Positions 31,797 through 42,815 of a stretch of 64,000 nucleotides of DNA are shown here, piece by piece. The notes beneath the pieces are model-generated. The model saw only the letters and a program-made list of their open reading frames with translations. It searched no databases and was not told where the DNA came from. The stretch is taken from NCBI GenBank assembly GCA_963575645.1, contig OY754475.1:9548001-9612000 (forward strand), written 5' to 3'. Every line of letters begins with the position of its first letter. Positions within the stretch are counted from its first letter, which is position 1. A program made the position numbers and the translations under genes. The stretch is from Xanthostigma xanthostigma. Its lineage: Eukaryota > Arthropoda > Insecta > Raphidioptera > Raphidiidae.

Positions 31797-32134
31797 ATAA
31801 TGCGTTTTAATATCCGTAACTCGACTTTATGTCATAACAGATGCCATTCGCACCATTACTATTTCCCATATACCATACACGTCCCGTTATTTTCTACATT
31901 TTTCCAACTTCAACCAATTAATAGCAATGCGCGGATGAAGGAATTTTTGGACATCAGGATAAGGTAGGCAAATTTTGAGCATAGGAGTTTGACAGGTAGT
32001 CGGCCATTGCCTTGAAAAAGGAACAATCTCAATATTTATCTGGAATTATTGAGGGAAAGCATGGAAAACCTCAACAAGATGGCAGGTACAGGAATTACCG
32101 TTTCTTGACGAGAGGTAGCAGGAAAAAGTCCCAG
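31797..32134 (-). repeat. SINE, partial copy
   Basis: Same family and order as 40294-40678 ('ggataaggtaggcaaatttt', 'gtcggccatt', 'aggaattaccgtttct'), ending before the tRNA head. Confidence 0.7.
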
Positions 32135-32795
32135 TCACAATAAGAATTATTGTCAAATACAATTTTACAATGCACCAGTATTTCCCGAATTTCTTCCATG
32201 GCGTAACACTTCACAAACTTTAGCAGATTCCTTGATAATTTTATAGGGTAAGTTCCATACATTTCTCAACTTGACGCAGCATTCAAAATCATAGTATTAA
32301 TTTACATAATTTTTCCCTGGACATTCAAAATTTCCGTGGAAAGCGTTTTGGAAACGCTGACATACATAATACAAAACTATGGCGTAACCATGAGAGCGAG
32401 CACAAATTTTTGGTAAATGCCGGAAGTTATTTAAAATGGCGGCAATCAATCTGCGATCGACAGTGTGTTGACCACACTCCAATTTACCCTCTCTAACAAT
32501 CATTACAGATGCACTCAGGGGAACTGAATTTGTAATACCAAAGTGCTCTAAAAACAACATCTAGGTAGAGGTACTAACACTCGTTTGTTTCATAATAGAT
32601 AGATAGAGATATTTCTCTGATTTGGACACTCTAATAACATGCAAAATTATCAATATAGAAAAGAAATAAAATTTGTAAAATCACGTCTTAAAAAGCCACG
32701 CCACCACTGGTGTACTCTGGTGGTCATGTGGAGAAACAGAGGCAAGATGGCAGCGGAGCGTATGAACTAGGAAGTAGTGTTCATGTTAAAAAACT
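32135..32795. other. No supported gene
   Basis: An 87-codon minus-strand ORF (32297-32560) shows no domain I recognise. No RNA or repeat boundary seen. Confidence 0.35.
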
Positions 32796-32945
32796 TAAAT
32801 TAATAAATGTATTGAATTAAATAATATTCATGTAACAAACTTACGTCAATAAATATGTTGAATTAAATAATATTCATGTTACAAACTTACATTAATAAAT
32901 ATGTTGAATAAAATAATAATAATTGTTACAAATTTACATAAATTC
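32796..32945. repeat. Three-copy ~50-bp tandem repeat
   Basis: Units contain 'aataaatatgttgaattaaa' then 'taatattcatgttacaaact'. The third is degenerate. A+T-rich minisatellite. Confidence 0.75.
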
Positions 32946-33204
32946 TTTGACAGTGATTCTGTGTTTGGTTTCTGGTAGATACCATAAATCTACTTTGAAA
33001 GTCAATTTCGCTACTTAGAAACATCATGCTGGGTTTTTAATGGTATACATATGCACTAGCGTACTCTAGTTGCTTATATATCTGTGATATAACTACATAA
33101 AACGTGATTGTGATTAAATAGGCGCCGACTTCAAACTTTTGTTAATTTACGTTTTTAGTGACACGTTTTGAAGGAGGTTAGTTTTTTGTTGTCAAACTCA
33201 GTAT
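32946..33204. other. No gene recognised
   Basis: Short unremarkable spacer before an ACCATTCC-family repeat. Confidence 0.3.
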
Positions 33205-34600
33205 TGTATTACCACTCCAAAGCACAAGTGGGGAATGGTACTAGTTTAGGTCAAAAATCACTTTTCAAAAATTTTACAGTATCTTTCCGTTTTGATGTCC
33301 CCCGAATCTAAAAAACATATTTTTGGAAAAACTCTGTGTGTCTGTTAATCTGTTTCTCTGTTAGTCTGTGAACACGATACAGGTCAAACGGATGAGCGGA
33401 TTGAAACCAAATTTTGGGAAGATGATTGGTATGCAAATATGAAGAGCCTTATTGTTTTTGGGGAAAATCGGCGCATGCGCAGAAGAGATATATGCTATAA
33501 CGGTGTTATTATATAAAAATTGTATACTTTTAATAATGGCTTATTATTCTATTTATTTTTTCAAGAAAATTTCGTTAAAAGCATTTTTTTCTAAACTTTA
33601 CAGTTTTGGAAATATTTTGAAAATAAAAAAATCAGCCGCTCTTTTGTTTTATGGATCTGTCAGAAATAAACTAGTTAGGCATGCTTTGATTAATTTTGTA
33701 CATGACGTGGAACATATTATGTAAGTAATCATGGTAACGAACAGTTAATATCATATTGAAATCTTTGATTAAGGAAGTACCCTCGATAAATGAATTAACA
33801 AACAGAAAATTACGAAAATTTGCAAATATGTCAAAACCTTTTCAAAAATGACTCAGTTAAATTTTTGTGATTTTTGGTTGACTTTAAAAAAAGATATTGA
33901 TAATTTTATTTCGCTGCACTTAACATGGAGTCTTATGGAAATCTGTGATTTTGACGCACTCCATCATTTATTACGTTGGAATTGACAAACAGATTTTGAT
34001 AAAATTTTCAGGAAATAAAAACGAATATTCTATGAACATTTTTCTTTTTCCAAAACGTATAAAGCATGCTTATGTTAATAGAAATAACTAAAACAAAGCC
34101 GAGCTTTTTAGCAATTCATAAACTTGACAACACCGCAATATTATAGTTTGTGGCGCGTCATTCAAAGGTAAGTTACGAAACTGCAACAGTTTTGATATCG
34201 TAAAAACATACGTAAATTGAGTAAATGCTAAAAGCATAGTATTCCAAAAAAATGATAGTATATTATTATTTCCGAAATGACAGGAATAAAGAAAAGCATT
34301 TTCATAAATTCATGCGAATTTGACACCGCGTGCTGACTTATGCTGCGTACATAAGCACTTGTAACTATGGCAAGGCGTGCGGGTTACCAAATTATATACT
34401 ACGTTACTCAAGTAGAAGACTGAAATTCTTTGACTTACTGCGTACCGAGGGTACTTCCTTAACGTCTGAATAGAACTCTTCAAGTAAATAATATCATATT
34501 GAATACTAGCCATTACCCGCGTCACCTCACGAGATATCAGAATTTTATTTTCTTTATTATAATCAAATGTCGACATTTTTTAAAGTTGGAATGGTCCCGT
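33205..34600 (+). repeat. ACCATTCC-family element with a nested MITE
   Basis: Begins with an 'accactcc...ggaatggtac' inverted end and runs through 'caggtcaaacggatgagcgg', 'gcgcatgcgcagaagagata' and 'gacgtggaacatattatgta', to 'gttggaatggtcccgtcg'. It matches 56013-56742 end to end apart from an insertion (33773-34458 plus short flanks). Outer ends resemble inverted repeats (accattcc/ggaatggt), suggesting a DNA transposon relic of ~0.7 kb. The 90-codon ORF is not conserved between copies. Confidence 0.7.
33773..34458. mobile_element. TTAA-flanked MITE (piggyBac-type target)
   Basis: Inverted ends GGAAGTACCCTCG and CGAGGGTACTTCC are directly flanked by TTAA (33769-33772, 34459-34462), the duplication made by piggyBac-type transposases. 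It is 686 bp and non-coding. It interrupts an ACCATTCC-family repeat, which gives an empty-site comparison. Confidence 0.75.
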
Positions 34601-34937
34601 CGCCCAATTGGCTGGAAATTTTTTATTGAAATGCATCTAGACGTGCGTAAATTCTAGCGTTTTTGGTTCTTTCAAGTGTCAAACGGGCAGCACTACCTGA
34701 GGCATCAAACGTAATATAAATATCACGAAGCACAACATAACACGGGGCCGTCTTTCTCTCGACGTGTCATTAAAAGTTTACCGACGTTGTAATTAAGTTG
34801 AAAACCGGGTTAAATTTGTGAAAATTACTGGTATACAATGTAGCTTGATTACATGTTGCATCCGACCGCGATTCTAGCGGGTGTCTAGATTAATCCTATA
34901 ATCCTACAATTACAATTACAACTTTACATTACCATTA
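34601..34937. other. No gene recognised
   Basis: Nothing that can be supported. Confidence 0.3.
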
Positions 34938-35648
34938 GAGTTGGGGAAAAAATAACTTCACGATGAAAAAATCACTGTGACAAGCCGTCTAAAATAATCA
35001 CTGTGATCTGACAAGAGATATCTACGTTCCAAAGTAACGTATGTCGTTCCATGTCACCGCAGTCACTGTCGCTCAAACATGACACTATGATCTGACGAGA
35101 TATTTACGTTCCAAAGTAACGTATGTCGTTTCATGTCACCGCAGTCACGACGGTCGCTTCAAGTTCCAATAGATCTCCGTTCCAAAGTAACGTATGTCGT
35201 TTCATGTCACCGCAGTCACTACTGAGTACTCACTGTCGCTCAAAGTCAAACATGAACGGAGTGGTGTAATGGTCAGCGTGCTGGCCTTTGGATCGCACTG
35301 TCGTGGGTTCGAATCCCACCTCTGCTCATGGATATTTTGTGATTGTCGTTTAGACTCAGCTTTACATACTCAAACATACTGGCCAGATACTAAGAGGTAG
35401 TGCCACCCCCCCAAGTGATATTCTCTTGTATATGTGCATATGCTCTATATATGTGGATAATGGATATATACAATTGGATATACCTTTAAAAAAAAAAAAA
35501 ACGGAGTAGGCAAACAACGCCGTTGTGACGTCAGACCGTGCGGGCTTGTGATGTGAGTGATCGACGTGACAAAGTCACGATGATTTTTCACTGTGATTTT
35601 TGTGTAACCGTCACTGTGATCTCATAGTAACGACTTTTCCCATGCTTA
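34938..35648. mobile_element. Inverted-end element with 3-copy internal repeat and nested SINE
   Basis: Ends 'agagttggggaaaa' and 'ttttcccatgct' are imperfect inverted repeats followed by 'tcactgtgat' motifs at both sides, resembling hAT-like termini. Inside are three copies of a 43-bp unit, 'cgttccaaagtaacgtatgt' plus 'cgtttcatgtcaccgcagtc' (35025, 35107, 35178). A SINE lies at 35254-35499. No target duplication confirmed. Confidence 0.5.
35254..35507 (+). mobile_element. tRNA-derived SINE with poly(A) and target duplication
   Basis: A tRNA-like head (35254-35327) has a D arm TGGTGTAATGGTCAGCGTG (A box), anticodon-loop CTTTGGA and T arm GTGGGTTCGAATCCCAC (B box). Most of its acceptor stem pairs. 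A ~160-bp unrelated body ends in 14 A (to 35500). AACGGAGT occurs at 35255-35262 and again at 35500-35507, a likely target duplication that overlaps the acceptor. The head resembles tRNA-Gln most. RNA polymerase III would read it from the internal boxes. Confidence 0.8.
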
Positions 35649-36505
35649 ATATTGATGCCAACACATCACATAAACCAGCGCTGGGTAACCTAGGACGTCT
35701 GAAGAGCCACCAGCCCCATATTCATCGGACGCACTATTAAAGATAGAAAAGTTACTAATCTTGCAGCAAATGTATTCATTAGAATACAATTTTTCAATTC
35801 ACTAAGCAAAATAAAAGTTAATTAAAGAAAAAATATACATTGCACTATATTCCTTGCTCTTTTTGTTGAATATTTAGACGTTCACCAACAAATACGACCG
35901 ATGGCATTAGTGTAAACATTAAAAAGTTTCACAAGATAATTAAGTTTTATTCTAACCCGATTGCACACAAAACTTCCACTAACTGTAATGTTTTACAGCT
36001 ATGCACTTCACAAAGGTTAATAAACAACACATAAATAAATTCACAAGAGCCAGCTGTAGATATAATACTCCACGTTTATAGGTTATTATGATCTGTGGCG
36101 GCCATTATTATTTTATCAGGCGAATAAATATTTATACTCTCAAAGTAAGACAGAATAGATTTCTACATGCAGTAAACATAATTAAGGTTGGTGAATTGAA
36201 TTATCGCAACTTATTCGGAGGAATAGTTGCTTGAAGAACAAATTAACCGAATAAATAACTACTTAGTACTTACTTACGTTCGGTGAATATGGCCGCAAGA
36301 CAGACAAATTTACGACCCCAAGTGAGACAACTATAGTTTTCGGGTATAACAAAAATATTCTCTTAGTCATTCTAACTTATGGGAGCTACTTGGAGAGCTT
36401 CTGGGAGCCCAAAAGTCGAGGTTGCTCAGCTCTGACGTAGTCATCTCTCTAGACTGAATTACCGTTACTGGAACTAATAATAATTGTTACAATTTAAAAT
36501 TATTT
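35649..36505. other. No gene recognised
   Basis: Mixed A+T-rich sequence, no supported ORF, RNA or repeat. Confidence 0.35.
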
Positions 36506-36775
36506 ATGACTGATTTACACTCCTATATTGCTAGTTCCCGTAAGTATAGAAGTGTTGCCCACCCAGAGAGACAGCAACTGCATATTTCTATCTCACTTAT
36601 TGCATATTTAATTATGCTCGATCCGTTATGCGCAAGAGTAATCATTGGCAATTTACATATACTTAATACTCCAATATTGCTAGTTCCCGTAAGTGGAAAG
36701 TGGAAGTGTAGCCAACGAAGAGCGACAGCGACTGCATACCTCACTTATTGCATAAATCATTTAATTATGGGGAAT
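36506..36775. repeat. Two imperfect ~140-bp direct repeats
   Basis: 'tattgctagttcccgtaagt' begins both units (36524 and 36673), followed in both by 'gacagc.actgcata' and 'tcacttattgcat'. Mirror ORFs on both strands here have no motif. Confidence 0.7.
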
Positions 36776-37904
36776 TATAAAACGGTCGAATAAAAAAAAA
36801 CTTGGTGACTGATGATGAGATACTGTTTTAATAACTTGAGCGACTAAATTACTAAGTGAGCGACTAGAATGCCTTCGGTAATTTTGAAGCAGATATCTTC
36901 TTTTTACTTTTTATTTTTCTTTTTTCACTTACGTCTTAAAACTCACATTTTCATGAAGATTGAAAACCACCGCTTTTTTTGATAAAGAGGTATGCGAATT
37001 GTCTCGCAGTGAAACGAGAAGGGGCAAATGTGGAGTTTTTAAAAAAACAATTTCGGGGTGAACGATAACGGGGTATGCGAATTAAATAGTTATTTGTTTG
37101 AATAGAACTGCGTTTTCTAAAAAATATATATTTAATTGACAGTCAATTAAATATATATTTTTTAGAAAACTATTAACAAAATGCCGCTCAAACAAATATT
37201 AGGTCGCTCAAATATTATTTCCCATTTTGTATTGTAAGTAACTCAAATGGATGTTTGTAAGTTGCTGTTCTGTTGATTTCTCGTCACGCGCAGTCAGTCG
37301 CTCACTTAGTAATACAGTAACCCAAATTGATTATTTTTGTCACCCAAAATTGTAATTTACTGTCACTCGTTTAAATACTATCCTTTAATTATACTCGATC
37401 CATTATGTGCAGGCGTTGCGACTATTGATACCAAAAGTATTGCTTTGCTATTTCTTGAGAGATCGCTCGTGTGACAACAAACTGTCATCGTCAGTACTAA
37501 ATGAAGCCAAACAATACGACATAAGTTAGTTTGCAATGTGACTGCAGACATGTTTGGCGCCTCAAATAGAACGTTCGTTAGTTTTCAGTTTGTGTGTTTA
37601 ATTTGGTTAGCAATTACTCTGTGTAAACGCGGACTACTATAAATATAATATCCACTAACATGTAATTATAAACACATTTTAGAGTTTATATTTAATTCGA
37701 CGCTATTTATTTATGTTTATCTGCAATTAGCGACCGTATTAATGCGGCCAACGCAACGCTTCGCTGATAAACACGTCACGAGTTGAAGGTGTCATTAGCT
37801 GGGCTTGTTATTTTTTATCTCTAGTACCTTTATATCTGCGATCGCGGGACAAAATCGCTCATGTAGATTTTTTGATAATTTTTAGCACGTTTTTTTTACA
37901 TTCT
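36776..37904. other. Gene-free stretch with a perfect short palindrome
   Basis: Apart from the palindrome at 37112-37170 I see no gene. 'tcgatcc.ttatg.gc' near 37396 echoes 36619, so eroded copies of the preceding repeat may be present. Confidence 0.35.
37112..37170. repeat. Perfect 29-bp-arm palindrome
   Basis: 'gttttctaaaaaatatatat' plus 'ttaattgac' is mirrored exactly after one central A. A+T-rich; would extrude as a hairpin or cruciform. Confidence 0.9.
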
Positions 37905-38418
37905 ATTTTCACAAGCGGGGAGGTCATAAATCACTTTTCAAAATTTTACAATATGTTTTCGTTTTGAGGTACCCTGAATCCAAAAAACATATTATTGGAG
38001 AAACTCTGTGCGTCTGTTTGTCTGTGGCCACGATACAGGTCAAACGGATGAACGGATTGAAACCAAATTTTGGAAGGATGTTTAGTATGCAAATATGAAG
38101 AGCCCTACATGCGCAGAAGAGATTATGCTATAACGGTGGTTTTTATATAATAATGGTATACTTTTCATAACGGCTTATTATTTAATTTATTTTCTCAAGA
38201 AAGTTTTATAAAAAAATGTTTTTCTAAGCTTTATAGTTTCAAAAATATTTTGCAAATAAAAAAAAATCAGCTGTTTATAGCATGTTTTGATTAATTTTTA
38301 CATGACGTGGAACATATTATGTAAGTAACCATAGCAACGAATAGCAAATATCATATTGAATACTAATCATTACCCGCGTCACCTCACGCGATATCAGAAA
38401 TTTTATTCACTTTATAAT
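37905..38418 (+). repeat. ACCATTCC-family repeat, truncated
   Basis: Matches the interior of 56013-56742 ('aggtcaaacggatgaacgga' through 'gacgtggaacatattatgta' and 'cgcgtcacctcacgcgatat'). It lacks both terminal blocks and ends at the palindromic insert. Confidence 0.75.
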
Positions 38419-38531
38419 AATAATAACTATAATTTTTTTTATAGAGTAGCTACTGTTTGCTACAATTGTTAAGAAACACCCATTGTTACAATGCCATCAA
38501 CATAGAAAAATTAGTTTATTATTTTCAACAA

Positions 38532-38605
38532 TGTCACCGTCGGGATACGAACCCCGAATCTTTCCACTCTCGCGGCGGACTGTGTTACATTACACCAAAG
38601 TGACA
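38532..38605 (-). repeat. tRNA-like cloverleaf, left palindrome arm
   Basis: Exact mirror of the copy at 38810-38883 and in the opposite orientation. All stems are as described there. Confidence 0.7.
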
Positions 38606-38809
38606 CAACTATCAAACTATCATTCTAATATTTATAGCATTGGTAACCGATTTTTTCACATCATGCGAGAGCCAATTATTTTAATTAACGCTAGATATGA
38701 ACTACTGTATTGGTTCATATCTAGCGTTAACTAATATAATTGGCTCTCGCATGATGTGAAAAAATCGGTTACCAATGCTATAAATATTAGAATGATAGTT
38801 TGATAGTTG

Positions 38810-38883
38810 TGTCACTTTGGTGTAATGTAACACAGTCCGCCGCGAGAGTGGAAAGATTCGGGGTTCGTATCCCGACGGTGACA
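38810..38883 (+). repeat. tRNA-like cloverleaf, right palindrome arm
   Basis: A 74-nt unit. Acceptor TGTCACT pairs with GGTGACA (one G-T); D stem GTGT/ACAC; anticodon stem TCCGC/GTGGA; 7-nt loop CGCGAGA (triplet CGA, serine-type, but no T33); T stem TCGGG/CCCGA with an 8-nt loop GTTCGTAT. No CCA is encoded, as normal for eukaryotes. The non-standard loops argue against a working tRNA, but the stems are unusually complete for a relic. Confidence 0.7.
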
Positions 38884-39034
38884 TTGTTGAAAATAATAAA
38901 CTAATTTTTCTATGTTGATGGCATTGTAACAATGGGTGTTTCTTAACAATTGTAGCAAACAGTAGCTACTCTATAAACAATATATTATAATAATTACTAA
39001 CTGTAACTAAACTCATCTAAATAATAACTATAAT

Positions 39035-40127
39035 CTAAGAAAAGAACACGGGTTCCCATTTAAGGACGTAGTCTGGTGTTCGGGTTCCGGAAAATTTTTT
39101 TACATTTATAGTAAGTATAATATAATATTGAGAAAATACTGTAAAAATTTTAGACCGAAATATTAAATATTTACAAAGCTATAGCATAAACTCGAGAGCA
39201 GCAACGGTCTTACGGTAAGACTCTTACCTGCTCTTACCTCTCAATTGTTATCACGTTACCCTTATACTCTCGCAGTATTGTACTACAGCTATGAATCAAG
39301 CCTTAAAATTCAGTAAAATTGTAGGTTAAAAAACATATAAACGTTTTAGATTGAATTTCCAGTAAGTATAATATTTACAAGGGACCTGTATTTTGTGTTA
39401 TGTTGTACTAAAAGTAAATGAAGACGAAAGGATAATGTGGAGACAGCGGGTTGTAGTGAAGGAGGTGGCAAGCAGGCAGCAGTGCGCTTTCAGTAGTAGA
39501 GACCCCCCTTGATTTACTCAATTTCACTGTAAATTAACCGAAAAGGGGCTGCGCTCCACTCTGCACTGCTCTGCTCTGCCGGTAATGAAGGAAACGTTCG
39601 TTTCGTGAACCAAACATCAATCTACTGTTTGCCAAACGTCTGATAACGCACCTAACCTAACTTCTTGTCGCCCTACTTATCGACATTTTCAATCGCTTTT
39701 TTCATCACACAATACGAAAATACACGTCAATTTGAGCAATACCTCTAAAATCTGAGAAACATTGAATGAATCGTAGAAGCACAATAATTTATTAGTTTGA
39801 TTGCTAAAATAATTTATTAGTTTGATTGCTAATAAAATTTATTAGAAAAATATTTTACTTTTATGGGAAGGCGGAAAGAAAAAAATAATTGTGATTAATT
39901 TGGGTTCATAATTATAAAAGCATGGACTGTGACTAATAAAGTATCATTAAGCTTACAACTCACGTTTTTATAATTATAAATTTATATTAGGTATTAAAAA
40001 CTATTTTTCGCTTTTTAGTATATTTAAATAAAAACTTGTCTGTATGAATTTTTTTCAATTATTTCATTTTCAAATTTTTAGTTGCGTCTGAACCTACGCA
40101 TTTTTGTTAATAGAAAAAAACGTAATC
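39035..40127. other. No gene recognised
   Basis: Includes a diverged inverted motif at 39905-39985 related to 26620-26690. No ORF or RNA supported. Confidence 0.35.
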
Positions 40128-40290
40128 CGCCATCTTGCGGTATCAGCCATATTGGATTAACAGTTGAGAATCATATTCTACTCGTCAAACCCTTTCATTA
40201 TTGAAACTCATATCAAGGGAGTTGTGAGGAAAAAGGTAATCCGCCATTTTGACGCCTCCGCCATATTGGATTTAGAATGGAATTATAATA
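40128..40290. repeat. Dispersed 'CCATATTGGATT' repeat, copy 2
   Basis: 'aatccgccatcttgcgg', 'agccatattggatta', 'ctcgtcaaa.cctttcatt' and 'ccgccatattggatttaga' appear in the same order as at 26870-27020. Confidence 0.6.
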
Positions 40291-40293
40291 TAA

Positions 40294-40678
40294 ATAATAA
40301 TAATAATGCGTTTAGCGTCCGTTTCTCGACTTTATCTCATACACCATTCGCACCATTGCTATTTTCCATCAATCACACTTTCTGTTATTTCTACATTATT
40401 TTACAATTTCAACTTGCAAAAGCAATGGGCGAATGAAGGAATTTTAGGACATTAGGATAAGGTAGGCAAATTTTGAACACAGGATTTTGCAAGGTAGTCG
40501 GCCATGGTCTTGAATAAGGAACAATCTCGATATTTATCTGGAATTATTGAGGAATTACCGTTTCTCGGCGAGAGGCAGTAGAAAAAAAGTACCAGCCAAA
40601 TCTGCCCCCGCCGGGATTCGAACCCAATACCTCCCGAATGCGAGTCTAGTGCTCTCACCACTACACCACCCCGCTCGG
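40294..40678 (-). mobile_element. Complete tRNA-derived SINE with (ATT)n tail
   Basis: On minus the head (40678 to about 40605) has GGTGGTGTAGTGGTGAGAGC (A box) and TTGGGTTCGAATCCCGGCGG (B box). A ~300-bp body ends in (ATT)n (40294-40308 on plus). Two partial copies lie at 19978-20270 and 31797-32134, so this is a family. The source tRNA is uncertain. Overlapping minus-strand ORFs of 69-87 codons are readings of the SINE and its flank. Confidence 0.8.
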
Positions 40679-41127
40679 TTATTTAGAACAAACTTGTACT
40701 GTGGGTTTCGTTGAATCAGCAACTTGGCGTACAGTAAGAGATCGACTCCGGCTGTGTCCTGCCATCCAACCACACCATGCCACATCACCCTTACCACCTT
40801 AACAACCACCACTACCACTGAAGCATTCGGTACGGTTTTACAGGCATTACCTACACCAGTACAATATTAATGAGTATTATATGTAACATAACCGATACAC
40901 TGTACCGCGTTACAAAACTCGCACTCCGTCAGTTTTACGTCATGCGTTGGCCGGTTACATTTTTACTACTTTCCAACATCTTTCTTTCACTCCCTTTCTC
41001 CGTTTTCTTAACCATTTAGGTTAAAACGTAATAAATTTATGCTGTATACATCAATGATCAGAACAAAACTGACATAGGCTTTTGCTGTATGGAACCGTGC
41101 ACCGAGGGTTCCGTACAAGCTTGCACG
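40679..41127. other. No gene recognised
   Basis: Nothing supported; a C/A-rich patch at 40760-40830. Confidence 0.35.
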
Positions 41128-41495
41128 TATGTAAATAGTCTTCCACGGGAATCGAGTCTTGAAGATTTTTCCCGCTTTGCCGTTGGAAAACTAATCGTGT
41201 AATTGTAATGAGTTCAGATGGACTACTGACCTGTATTGTACCTCGTAGCTATATATGAAAGCCTAACTGTCGTACCGTGTTGTAGGTATGTAAATAGTTC
41301 GTCCATCACGAGAATCGAGTCTCGACGATTTTTCCAACTTCGCCGTTGGAAAACTGTTGCCACCTGATACATCGACAAACGTCGCGGTCAGTTTGCCAAC
41401 TAACCGTGTAATTGCAATGAGTTCAGATAGACTACTGAACTGTATTGTACCTCGTAGCTATATATGATAGCCTAATTATCGTACCGTGTTGTATG
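41128..41495. repeat. Imperfect tandem duplication, period 159
   Basis: Unit A 41128-41286 and unit B 41287-41495 share 'tatgtaaatagt', 'gccgttggaaaact', 'gtaat.gtaatgagttcaga' and 'tattgtacctcgtagctata'. Unit B has about 46 extra bases between two 'aact' motifs, which looks like a microhomology deletion in unit A. Confidence 0.8.
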
Positions 41496-41585
41496 CGAGA
41501 GTTCTCATATTGTGCTGTATAAACGCACCGGGTTTTGTATTAGAACTGTTACTGTGTACGTGCGTAGCATGTTGTTGCGGTTTAA

Positions 41586-41805
41586 AAACATTATTTTTTT
41601 ATGATGTAACTACAAATTTACGGTTTTCGGATTTTTCCCTTTACTTGTGCTATAAGACATTGCTTCTTGCCAAATTTCATGATTCTAGGTCAACGGAAAG
41701 TACCCTAAAGGTTTCGATTCTCACGAGCCTTGACAGACAGACGGATAACAAAGTGATCCTATAAGGCTATAAGGGTCCTTTTTTTCTTTTTGAGGTACGG
41801 AATCC
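41586..41805. repeat. Dispersed 'gatcctata' repeat, copy 2
   Basis: Homologous to 30940-31290 but shorter; the middle ~100 bp is absent. Ends 'ttttgaggtacgg'. Confidence 0.7.
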
Positions 41806-42045
41806 TAAAAATTGCAAATTGTACAAAATAAATGTTTAAGAATCATCTGTTTCATAAGCTATTTTAGGGGGGGGGTGGGCCTTATCACTCACTCTAGGGC
41901 TGTTGTTCTATGTTTCTGTTTCGCTGTGTGACGACACATTTTCTGTCTAATAAAGCACTTAAAAGCTATAAGCTTTCAACAAGTTCGGCAGTGGTTCAAG
42001 TTTGTTTCATAACACACACGAACGCATATTCATACAGAAGACGGT
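41806..42045. other. No gene recognised
   Basis: A G9/G10 run near 41866-41876; otherwise nothing supported. Confidence 0.3.
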
Positions 42046-42300
42046 TACAGCATGAACGATAAGTGTCTAAAGGCCGCTGCACACGAAGCTAGTTTTACCG
42101 CTAGATTTCAAGCTTGCTGTGGCGCTGGGTTTTGTGATGTATTCGCTTCACACGATGCGTGTATTGATACTGGTTTTGTAGATGGGTTTGGTGCGCGCAC
42201 CGTGACAGTTCGAATGTTAATAAAAGTGAGCGTTTATTGTCTCTGAACAGAACACACGCTATGACGCCGTGTTTGTTTGTGGGCGTCTGTCCATGTCGTC
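42046..42300. repeat. Short dispersed repeat, copy 2
   Basis: Shares with 52155-52405 'gctgcacacgaagc'-like starts, 'tttcaagc.tgctg.g.cgct', 'gtttggtgcgcgcac.gtgac', and 'ttattgtctctgaacagaac' followed by acacac. The overlapping ORFs on both strands are not conserved in the other copies. Confidence 0.7.
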
Positions 42301-42394
42301 CACGTGACAATATACTGTTTTCTGGTATTATTATGTGAAAATTAACCAAAGCATGATTGTCAGCTAATTTCTTTTAGACAGATCTACAGAACAA

Positions 42395-42815
42395 ATAACC
42401 GATTTTATTATTTTTGAAATATTTCAGAAACTATAAAGTTTAGAAAAACAATCTAGTTACAAAACTTTCTGGTAAAAATAAATAGAATAATAAACCGTTA
42501 TGAAAACTATATCATTATTATATAAGAAATAACGTTATATAGCATATATCTCTTCTGCAATGCGCCAATTTTCTGAAAAAATAATAGGACTCTTCATATT
42601 TGCATATCAAACATCCTCTCAAAATTTGGTTTCAATCCGTTCATCCGTTTGACCTGTATCGTGTTCACAGACAAACAGACGCACAGACTTTTGCCAAAAA
42701 TATGTTTTTTTGGGTTTCGGGGGACTTCAAAACGAAAAAAATATTATAAAGTTTTGAAAAATAAATTTTGACCTTATAATTAGTACCATTCCCCACTTGT
42801 GGAGTTGGAATTGTA
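42395..42815 (-). repeat. ACCATTCC-family repeat, inverted copy
   Basis: Reverse-order match to 56013-56500: 'gcgccaattttctgaaaaa', 'tcaatccgttcatccgtttg', 'gggggacttcaaaacgaaaa' and 'accattccccacttgtgg'. Confidence 0.75.

Larger units (their letters stand above)
38419..39034 (-). mobile_element. Palindromic tRNA-headed insert flanked by 15-bp direct repeats
   Basis: Two 265-bp arms (38438-38702, 38713-38977) are inverted copies with only about two mismatches and no indel, around a 10-bp spacer. AATAATAACTATAAT occurs at 38419-38433 and 39020-39034. A T8 run follows the left copy. Read on minus, this is target duplication, body, poly(A), target duplication: the signature of LINE-assisted retroposition. 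Each arm holds a 74-nt tRNA-like sequence. Mirror ORFs of 76-83 codons are symmetry artefacts. Confidence 0.75.

Noticed and set aside
35194..35400. 68-codon ORF
   Set aside because: Reads through a SINE tRNA head.
38810..38883. Functional serine tRNA gene
   Set aside because: Stems are good, but T33 is missing and the T loop has 8 nt; it sits in a mobile palindrome.
38483..38932. Two near-identical ORFs on opposite strands
   Set aside because: They are the two arms of one palindrome crossing tRNA-like sequence.
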